Shown here piece by piece: positions 1 through 5,286 of a stretch of 5,286 nt of DNA (position 1 is the stretch's first letter; every line of letters starts with the position of its first letter). Origin of the DNA: Bacteroidales bacterium (GTDB taxonomy: Bacteria > Bacteroidota > Bacteroidia > Bacteroidales > GCA-2748055); NCBI GenBank assembly GCA_029934875.1, contig JAOZLK010000359.1:1-5286 (forward strand), given 5' to 3'. Below the pieces are notes generated by a model. The model saw only the letters and a list, made by a program, of their open reading frames with translations. It made no database searches and was not told the DNA's origin. The position numbers and the translations under genes were made by a program.

Positions 1-39
1 TTGTAAATACTAAGGTTAAACATAATTATTAAAAACCAA
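1..39 (+). promoter_or_regulatory. AT-rich leader of icd, possible weak promoter
   Basis: This short stretch before icd is very AT-rich and ends in an A-rich run directly before the ATG. There is no recognisable Shine-Dalgarno sequence, which is common in Bacteroidetes. A TTG at 1-3 lies 19 bases before TAATTATT (23-30). The spacing fits a Bacteroidetes -33/-7 pair, but the -7 element differs from TAnnTTTG at two positions, so a promoter here is only a guess. The real promoter may lie upstream of the window. Confidence 0.2.
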
Positions 40-1305
40 ATGCCTGGAGAGAAAATTGTCAATAATTACGGAGTAATTCAGGCACCTGATTTTCCAATTG
101 TTCCCTTTATTGAGGGGGACGGAACCGGACCCGATATTTGGGCTGCCGCTGTGCGGGTAATTGATGCCGCTGTGGAAAAAGCTTATGCTGGCAAAAAGAA
201 AATTATATGGAAAGAAGTCCTGGCAGGAGAGAAGGCTTTTGATGCAACAGGGAAGTGGTTACCCGAGGAGACCCTGGATGTCATTCATGAGCACCTTGTG
301 GCTATAAAAGGGCCGCTAACCACACCTGTTGGTGGAGGCATACGCTCCCTGAATGTGGCCTTGAGGCAGATCCTCGACCTCTATGTTTGCCTTCGTCCGG
401 TCAAATATTATAAGGGAGTGCCTTCGCCGGTAAAGGATCCTTCTACAACTGATATGGTAATATTCCGTGAGAATTCTGAAGACATCTACGCTGGTATCGA
501 ATGGATGACCGGTAGCCCTGAAGGGGAGAAAATCAAGAAATTCCTGATCGACGAAATGGGAGTCTCTACCATCAGGTTTCCTGAAAGTGCTTCCATCGGA
601 ATCAAGCCCATTTCCAAAGAGGGTACTTCCCGCCTGGTACGTGGGGCTATTCAGTATGCTTTCAGGGAAAAACTGCCTTCTGTAAGCATTGTTCACAAAG
701 GCAATATCATGAAATATACCGAAGGACAATTTAAGCAATGGGGATATGAACTTGCCGAGGCTGAATTTGGAGATAAGGTCTTCACCTGGGCTCAATATGA
801 CCGTATTGCTGAGAAGGAAGGCAAGCAAAAGGCCGATGAGGCCCAGGATGCTGCAATGAAGGCTGGTAAAATCCTGATCAAGGATGTTATCGCTGATGCC
901 TTCCTTCAACAGATTCTCACCAGGCCTGCTGAATATTCAGTGATTGCCACCATGAACCTGAATGGAGATTATATTTCCGATGCACTGGCAGCCATTGTAG
1001 GTGGAATTGGAATTGCCCCCGGGGCAAATATCAATTATGAGACCGGTCATGCCATCTTTGAAGCTACCCATGGTACTGCTCCAAAATATGCAGGACTGGA
1101 TAAGGTAAATCCAGGATCGGTAATCTTGTCCGGGGTTATGATGCTTGAGTACATTGGCTGGAAGGAAGCAGGCGACCTGATCATATCCGGGCTGCAAAAG
1201 ACAATCACCCAAAAGAAAGTCACTTATGACTTTGCCCGCCTGATGGATGGAGTTGACCCCTTAAGTTGTTCAGGATTCGGAACTGCGATTATTGAAAATA
1301 TGTAG
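40..1305 (+). CDS. icd: NADP-dependent isocitrate dehydrogenase, dimeric bacterial type
   Basis: This cytoplasmic enzyme oxidatively decarboxylates isocitrate to 2-oxoglutarate in the TCA cycle and makes NADPH. The 421-residue product spans the whole isocitrate/isopropylmalate dehydrogenase fold, close to the E. coli enzyme (416) and B. subtilis CitC (423). Visible sites, aligned to E. coli from memory, are the substrate loop IRSLNVALR with S103, N105 and R109; R119, R143 and Y150; K220; and metal-binding D286, D310 and D314. The coenzyme motif HGTAPKYAG gives K349 and Y350, and Y396 and R400 follow in VTYDFAR. These four residues mark NADP rather than NAD use. The segment at about 244-280 and the [14 protein letters not shown] stretch resemble the B. 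subtilis form more than the E. coli form. S103 matches the serine phosphorylated by AceK in E. coli, but no aceK is in the window. The ATG at 40 fits the family N-terminus, with EGDGTGPD at residues 25-32. The next gene starts 106 bp downstream on the same strand. Confidence 0.97.
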   Translation: MPGEKIVNNYGVIQAPDFPIVPFIEGDGTGPDIWAAAVRVIDAAVEKAYAGKKKIIWKEVLAGEKAFDATGKWLPEETLDVIHEHLVAIKGPLTTPVGGGIRSLNVALRQILDLYVCLRPVKYYKGVPSPVKDPSTTDMVIFRENSEDIYAGIEWMTGSPEGEKIKKFLIDEMGVSTIRFPESASIGIKPISKEGTSRLVRGAIQYAFREKLPSVSIVHKGNIMKYTEGQFKQWGYELAEAEFGDKVFTWAQYDRIAEKEGKQKADEAQDAAMKAGKILIKDVIADAFLQQILTRPAEYSVIATMNLNGDYISDALAAIVGGIGIAPGANINYETGHAIFEATHGTAPKYAGLDKVNPGSVILSGVMMLEYIGWKEAGDLIISGLQKTITQKKVTYDFARLMDGVDPLSCSGFGTAIIENM

Positions 1306-1411
1306 GCATCTGGGAAAGTAAGCAAGTAGGTAAATTGGAATTTAAAACTTAACTTTCTCCTTTACTAACACACTGACTTACCCATTTACTAATAACCACT
1401 AACGATTAACC
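1306..1411. repeat. icd-ftnA spacer with short degenerate repeats and a strand-composition switch
   Basis: No gene fits in this spacer. From 1313 to 1347 the + strand has one C; from 1346 to 1411 it has only two Gs (1375 and 1404). TTTACTAA occurs at 1361-1368 and 1385-1392, ACTAAC at 1364-1369 and 1398-1403, and TAACC at 1393-1397 and 1407-1411. The halves are partly complementary: GTAAAT (1330-1335) against ATTTAC (1384-1389), and GAAAGTAAG (1314-1322) against CTTAACTTTC (1348-1357) with one bulged base. No T-tract follows either arm, so this does not look like an intrinsic terminator. It may be a decayed inverted repeat or low-complexity leader sequence for ftnA. Confidence 0.4.
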
Positions 1412-1918
1412 ATGTTACCAAAAAAAGTAGAAACGATTTTAAATGAACAGATCCTCAGGGAGGACTACTCATCTCAACTATACCTGTCCATGGCCTCCTG
1501 GGCAGAGAATAATGGTTTTGAAGGAGTCTCAGTCTGGCTATATGCGCAGGCCGAAGAGGAAAGAGTACACATGCTCAAACTGGTAAGGTATATCAATGAC
1601 AGGGACGGCGTAGCTGTGATTCCGGGCATTAATACACCGCCCACCGATTTCGGGGACATTTTTGTAATGTTTGACCAGGTTTTGGCCCATGAGAAATTCA
1701 TCTCAGGCTCCATCAATGAGATCGTTGCCATGTGCATTGCCGAGAATGACTTTACCACACAGAACTGGATTCAGTGGTTCGTTACCGAGCAAATCGAAGA
1801 GGAAGCTTCAGTGAAAACGATCATCGATAAACTCAAACTCCTGGGTAAAAATAATCTCTACATGTTCGACCGCGACATCCTTTCCATGAGGGGTGGAGGT
1901 TCTGCAGCAGCAGAATAG
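1412..1918 (+). CDS. ftnA: Bacterial non-haem ferritin (iron storage)
   Basis: This is a cytoplasmic iron-storage protein expected to form a 24-subunit cage. It oxidises Fe(II) at a di-iron ferroxidase site and stores it as a ferric mineral. At 168 residues it matches the family (E. coli FtnA 165). The ferroxidase ligands fall at the same numbers as in E. coli FtnA: E17, E50, H53, E94, Q127 and E130, with the nearby tyrosine at Y24. Family landmarks are LNEQ near residue 10, AEEERVHM at 47-54, TEQIEEE at 125-131 and IIDKLKLLGK at 137-146. The helix pattern and motifs rule out Dps, and no haem-ligand methionine typical of bacterioferritin stands out. The protein ends in a small Gly/Ala tail after residue 160. 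The ATG at 1412 matches the family N-terminus and lacks a Shine-Dalgarno sequence. With no clear terminator before it, it may be read through from icd; a strong terminator follows about 40 bp after the stop. No Fur-type operator could be recognised. Confidence 0.96.
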   Translation: MLPKKVETILNEQILREDYSSQLYLSMASWAENNGFEGVSVWLYAQAEEERVHMLKLVRYINDRDGVAVIPGINTPPTDFGDIFVMFDQVLAHEKFISGSINEIVAMCIAENDFTTQNWIQWFVTEQIEEEASVKTIIDKLKLLGKNNLYMFDRDILSMRGGGSAAAE

Positions 1919-1956
1919 GAAGGGGAAACGGATCACTTCTAATCATACTTATGAAC

Positions 1957-1996
1957 AGGGTCGGCCGGAATTCTTTCCGTGCCGACCCTTCTTTTT
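1957..1996 (+). terminator. Intrinsic (rho-independent) terminator after ftnA
   Basis: GGGTCGGC (1958-1965) pairs perfectly with GCCGACCC (1981-1988), and A1957 can add a pair with T1989. The helix continues inward with CGGAA (1966-1970) pairing to TTCCG (1975-1979) around a TTCT loop, leaving only T1980 bulged. The stem is followed by TTCTTTTT (1989-1996). GC-rich stem plus T-tract is the classic layout. The opposite strand has no T-rich run after the stem, so it should work in the + direction only. It ends the ftnA (or icd-ftnA) transcript and separates it from secA. Confidence 0.93.
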
Positions 1997-2063
1997 CTGC
2001 CAAAACAGCATGAAATGAGCTTTGGTATGTTATTTGAATGATCGAATAAGACAATAAAAAAGG

Positions 2064-2071
2064 TAAATTTG
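2064..2071 (+). promoter_or_regulatory. Candidate Bacteroidetes -7 promoter element for secA
   Basis: TAAATTTG matches the Bacteroidetes primary-sigma -7 consensus TAnnTTTG exactly. It lies downstream of the ftnA terminator and 45 bases before the secA ATG, the right place for a secA promoter with a short leader. The -33 element is less clear: the nearest upstream TTTG (2033-2036) is 27 bases away, longer than the roughly 19-21 expected, and nothing good sits at the preferred distance. An 8-base motif with two free positions can occur by chance in AT-rich DNA. Confidence 0.55.
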
Positions 2072-2080
2072 TGCGTTTAA

Positions 2081-2095
2081 AATGCAAAAAGCATT
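2081..2095 (+). other. Small perfect hairpin in the secA leader
   Basis: AATGC (2081-2085) and GCATT (2091-2095) form a perfect 5-bp inverted repeat around an AAAAA loop, just downstream of the candidate promoter. The ATG of the overlapping mini-ORF (2082-2084) lies inside the left arm. The stem is short and AT-rich, so by itself it would be weak; chance is a fair explanation. Confidence 0.3.
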
Positions 2096-2135
2096 ACATC
2101 ATAAACTCATCGGAAAATGGATTTCAATAAAATAG
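2082..2135 (+). other. Upstream mini-ORF overlapping the secA start (17 codons)
   Basis: An ATG at 2082 opens a 17-codon frame ([17 protein letters not shown], then TAG at 2133-2135) that crosses the secA ATG at 2117 out of frame and stops 14 bases after it. The peptide is basic, with four Lys and two His, and matches no family I recognise. It has no Shine-Dalgarno sequence. In E. coli, secA is regulated by translation of the upstream gene secM, but SecM is far longer and secreted, and this peptide is too short to act that way. It could be translated and affect secA initiation, or be a chance ORF. Confidence 0.2.
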
Positions 2136-5100
2136 TAGGTAAATTCCTTGGTAATAAGTCAGATAGGGATATGAAGGAGGTGACCCCCTATGTGAATTTG
2201 GTTGCTGCGGAGTTTGATAAATTACAGGGAATCACCAATGATGAGTTAAGGGCTCGTTCTGCCGCTCTGAAACTGAGAATTGAGGAGTATGTTTCTGAAG
2301 AGAAGCGCTCCATGAAGGAGATTAAAAAGCGTGCCGAGGATCCGGAAGTGGATGTTAACGAAAAAGAGCCGCTTTATATGGAGATCGATAAACTTGATGA
2401 GAAAATCGATGAGATGTTTGAGGATATCCTGAATGAAGTGTTGCCCGAGTCCTTTGCCATAATCAAGGAGACAGCAAAGAGGTTTAAAGAGAATAGTGAG
2501 GTGGAAGTGAGCGCTCTCGACTATGACCGTACCATTGCAGCCTCCCGCGATTCTGTTGTAATTAAAGGTGATAAGGCAATCTGGATGAACAAGTGGATGG
2601 CCGGGGGTACTGAGATTACCTGGGACATGGTCCACTATGATGTACAGCTCATTGGTGGAGCAGCACTTCACAGCGGCAGAATAGCGGAGATGGCAACAGG
2701 GGAGGGAAAAACCCTGGCGGCTACACTGCCTGTATTCCTGAATGCCCTGACAGGGAAAGGGGTTCACCTTGTAACTGTAAACGACTACCTGGCCAAAAGG
2801 GACGCCGAATGGATGGGGCCCATCTATGAATTTCACGGGCTAACAGTTGACTGCATTGATAAGCATCAACCAAACTCTGATGCCAGGAGGAAAGCTTACA
2901 ATAGCGATATTACCTTTGGGACCAATAACGAGTTTGGCTTTGATTACCTGCGTGACAATATGGCTCACACTCCTGGAGAACTGGTTCAGAGAAGACACAA
3001 CTATGCCATTGTAGATGAGGTCGACTCCGTATTGGTGGATGATGCCCGTACACCACTGATTATCTCCGGACCAATACCCCGGGGTGAGCACCATGAATTC
3101 AGTGAATATAAGCCCAAAGTGGAAAGGCTGATCACTGCCCAGAAGCAGATTGTAACTGCCGCTTTTACAGAAGCCCGTAAATACTTGCAGGAGGGGAATA
3201 CAGAAAAAGGCGGATTTAAGCTACTCCAGGCCAATAAAGGCTTACCTAAATATAAGCCCCTGATCAAGCTGCTCAGTGAGGAAGGGAATAAAGCCCTCAT
3301 GCTGAAGACAGAGAACCACTACATGCAGGAGCAATCTAAAAACATGCACCTGGTCACAGATGATCTATACTTCATCATCGAAGAAAAAATGAACTCTGTG
3401 GAACTCACCGAAAAGGGGCTTGACCTGATCACGGGGGATTCTGATGACCCTGCCTTTTTTATACTTCCCGATATTGGCGGCGAAATTGCCGAGATTGAGA
3501 AGTCCGATATGTCTGAAAAGAAACGGCTGGAGGTTAAAGATAAGATGCTGCAGGATTACGCGGTGAAATCGGAACGGATCCATACCGTAAATCAGCTCAT
3601 GAAGGCCTACTCCATGTTTGATAAGGAGGTAGAGTATGTGGTCATGGATAACAAAGTGAAGATCGTTGATGAACAGACCGGACGGATCATGGAGGGAAGA
3701 CGCTATAGCGACGGACTCCACCAGGCCATTGAAGCCAAGGAAAATGTGAAAGTGGAGGCAGCCACCCAGACCTGGGCCACCATTACCCTACAGAACTTCT
3801 TCAGGATGTATCATAAGCTCTCGGGAATGACCGGGACCGCCGAGACCGAAGCTGGTGAGTTGTGGGATATCTACAAACTGGATGTGATGGCGATTCCCAC
3901 CAACCGTCCCATTGTAAGAGACGATCGTCAGGACCTGATCTATAAGACCAAGCGGGAGAAATACAATGCAGTAATCGACGAACTTGTAAATCTTAATAAA
4001 GCCGGGCGCCCTGCACTGGTGGGTACCACCACAGTAGAGGTTTCCGAGCTATTGTCCAAGATGCTCAATATCCGGAAGATTAATCACAATGTACTGAATG
4101 CCAAGCTACACCAGCGGGAGGCAGATGTGGTTGCAATGGCCGGGAAAGCAGGTGGTGTTACCATTGCCACCAACATGGCCGGACGGGGTACTGATATCAA
4201 GCTCTCCGACGAAGTGAAAAATTCCGGGGGATTGGCCATTATTGGTACCGAAAGGCACGAATCACGACGGGTTGACCGCCAGTTGCGTGGTAGGGCAGGT
4301 CGACAGGGAGACCCGGGATCATCACAGTTCTATGTTTCCCTGGAAGATGACCTGATGCGCCTCTTTGGTTCGGACCGTATTGCAGGGATGATGGACCGTT
4401 TGGGACTCAAAGAGGGTGAGGTGATTCAGCACTCCATGATTACCAAATCCATTGAGAGGGCTCAGAAGAAGGTGGAAGAGAATAACTTCGGGATCAGGAA
4501 GAACCTCCTGGAGTATGATGATGTGATGAACTCACAGCGAGAGGTGATCTATAAGCGCCGGAAACACGCCCTCTATGGGGAGCGTATCGGACTCGACATC
4601 GCAAATATGATGTATGATGTGACGGAAAGCATTGTCAATGACTTCCATCTGAATAGTGATTACGATGGCTTTAAACTGGAGCTGATCCGCTATTTCTCCA
4701 TTGAATCACCGGTCGATGAGAATGAGTTTAAGAAGAGTGACAGCACGCAGCTGGTAGAGACTATCTATGAAACGATACTTAAGGCCTACAAAAGGAAGCA
4801 GGAGAGCATTTCGGAACAAGCCATGCCGGTTATTAACCAGGTATATGAACATCAGCGCCAGCAATATGAGAACATTGTGGTACCCGTTTCAGACGGCACC
4901 CGGATTTTCCAGGTGATGGCCAACCTGGAGAACTGCTTTAACTCCAAGGGTACAGAGCTTGTCAGATCTTACGAAAAGAGCATTATCCTTGCCACCATCG
5001 ATCAATCCTGGCAGGAGCATCTTAGGGAACTGGATGACCTGAGACAGTCGGTCAGAAATGCACAGTATGAGCAAAAGGACCCACTCTTGATATACAAGTT

Positions 5101-5286
5101 TGAGGCATTTGAGCTCTTTACAACAATGATTGAAAAGGTTAACAAAGATGTGGTTTCAACTTTGATGAAGGCTCACATCCCCCTTAAGGATCCACAAAGT
5201 GTTAGAAAGGTCGATGCACCTAAGCGAATGGACCTGAGTAAGTTTGAGGCAAATAAGGACTCACTGTCCACTTACAACGATCCATC
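2117..5286 (+). CDS. secA: Preprotein translocase ATPase SecA, Bacteroidetes type (3' end outside window)
   Basis: SecA is the ATP-driven motor that pushes unfolded preproteins through the SecYEG channel. The frame is open for 1056 codons and runs off the window. The DEAD-like motor shows HYDVQLIGG (173-181), Walker A MATGEGKT (192-199, K198), [11 protein letters not shown] (219-229), [16 protein letters not shown] (267-282) and Walker B DEVDS (300-304). After the preprotein-crosslinking domain come MTGTAETE (571-578), NMAGRGTD (686-693) and the arginine-finger motif [13 protein letters not shown] (722-734). In the helical scaffold, W965 and Y984 match E. coli W775 and the two-helix-finger Y794 with identical spacing. 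Walker A lies about 90 residues later than in E. coli because of extra segments near residues 57-105 and 124-171. The crosslinking region is also enlarged, by roughly 90 residues between DEVDS and MTGTAETE. The C-terminal linker and any Cys-rich zinc/SecB-binding tail lie past the window. ATG 2117 gives the expected [12 protein letters not shown] start; there is no strong Shine-Dalgarno sequence. Confidence 0.98.
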   Translation, partial: MDFNKIVGKFLGNKSDRDMKEVTPYVNLVAAEFDKLQGITNDELRARSAALKLRIEEYVSEEKRSMKEIKKRAEDPEVDVNEKEPLYMEIDKLDEKIDEMFEDILNEVLPESFAIIKETAKRFKENSEVEVSALDYDRTIAASRDSVVIKGDKAIWMNKWMAGGTEITWDMVHYDVQLIGGAALHSGRIAEMATGEGKTLAATLPVFLNALTGKGVHLVTVNDYLAKRDAEWMGPIYEFHGLTVDCIDKHQPNSDARRKAYNSDITFGTNNEFGFDYLRDNMAHTPGELVQRRHNYAIVDEVDSVLVDDARTPLIISGPIPRGEHHEFSEYKPKVERLITAQKQIVTAAFTEARKYLQEGNTEKGGFKLLQANKGLPKYKPLIKLLSEEGNKALMLKTENHYMQEQSKNMHLVTDDLYFIIEEKMNSVELTEKGLDLITGDSDDPAFFILPDIGGEIAEIEKSDMSEKKRLEVKDKMLQDYAVKSERIHTVNQLMKAYSMFDKEVEYVVMDNKVKIVDEQTGRIMEGRRYSDGLHQAIEAKENVKVEAATQTWATITLQNFFRMYHKLSGMTGTAETEAGELWDIYKLDVMAIPTNRPIVRDDRQDLIYKTKREKYNAVIDELVNLNKAGRPALVGTTTVEVSELLSKMLNIRKINHNVLNAKLHQREADVVAMAGKAGGVTIATNMAGRGTDIKLSDEVKNSGGLAIIGTERHESRRVDRQLRGRAGRQGDPGSSQFYVSLEDDLMRLFGSDRIAGMMDRLGLKEGEVIQHSMITKSIERAQKKVEENNFGIRKNLLEYDDVMNSQREVIYKRRKHALYGERIGLDIANMMYDVTESIVNDFHLNSDYDGFKLELIRYFSIESPVDENEFKKSDSTQLVETIYETILKAYKRKQESISEQAMPVINQVYEHQRQQYENIVVPVSDGTRIFQVMANLENCFNSKGTELVRSYEKSIILATIDQSWQEHLRELDDLRQSVRNAQYEQKDPLLIYKFEAFELFTTMIEKVNKDVVSTLMKAHIPLKDPQSVRKVDAPKRMDLSKFEANKDSLSTYNDP

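Noticed and set aside
316..909. Long antisense open frame (197 codons) opposite icd
   Set aside because: It lies wholly within icd, whose sense protein matches a known family end to end. The antisense product matches no family I recognise.
1331..1338. TAAATTGG as a -7 promoter element for ftnA
   Set aside because: One mismatch from TAnnTTTG and no -33 partner identified; too weak to call as a feature.
1314..1357. Stem-loop after icd (GAAAGTAAG with CTTAACTTTC) as a terminator
   Set aside because: The stem is AT-rich with a bulge, the loop is about 25 bases, and no T-tract follows. It was kept only as part of the spacer repeat description.
1833..2087. Minus-strand open frame across the ftnA end and the intergenic gap
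   Set aside because: It runs through the ftnA terminator stem and the secA promoter region, has no recognisable domain and no start signal; chance is the better explanation.
2246..2836. Antisense open frame (196 codons) opposite the N-terminal part of secA, plus further antisense frames at 2840-3094, 3001-3300, 3365-3721 and 4889-5074
   Set aside because: All lie opposite confidently identified SecA coding sequence, have no recognisable motifs, and look like by-products of the sense codon use.
1..5286. A new defence, mobile or other accessory system
   Set aside because: Three conserved housekeeping genes fill nearly the whole window. There are no transposase, integrase, phage or toxin-antitoxin genes, no CRISPR-like repeats and no RNA genes.

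Overview
This window looks like ordinary chromosomal DNA from a member of the Bacteroidota (Bacteroidetes). It holds three housekeeping genes, all on the + strand: NADP-dependent isocitrate dehydrogenase (icd, complete), a bacterial non-haem ferritin (ftnA, complete) and the preprotein translocase ATPase SecA (secA, start present, 3' end cut by the window edge). The assignment rests on three things: SecA carries the large N-terminal insertions and enlarged preprotein-crosslinking domain I associate with Bacteroidetes SecA; none of the three starts has a convincing Shine-Dalgarno sequence, and all sit behind A-rich leaders; and a TAnnTTTG -7 promoter motif lies upstream of secA. I cannot name a genus.

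Layout. Positions 1-39 are an AT-rich leader. icd runs from 40 to 1305. A 106-bp spacer (1306-1411) with no clear terminator follows; it is nearly free of C in its first half and nearly free of G in its second, with short direct and inverted repeats. ftnA runs from 1412 to 1918. The 198-bp gap 1919-2116 holds a strong intrinsic terminator (1957-1996), a candidate promoter (2064-2071), a small hairpin (2081-2095) and the start of a 17-codon upstream ORF (2082-2135) that overlaps the secA start out of frame. secA runs from 2117 past the window end.

The genes do not form one pathway. icd serves the TCA cycle and NADPH supply, ftnA stores iron, and secA drives protein export through SecYEG. icd and ftnA may be read on one transcript, because no convincing terminator separates them. 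secA is probably a separate transcription unit, set off by the terminator and its own promoter.

I found no mobile element, CRISPR array, tRNA or rRNA, phage gene or defence system, and nothing that supports an undescribed multi-gene system. The points most worth a second look are the secA leader (overlapping mini-ORF plus hairpin), the compositionally split icd-ftnA spacer, and the lineage-specific insertions in SecA.
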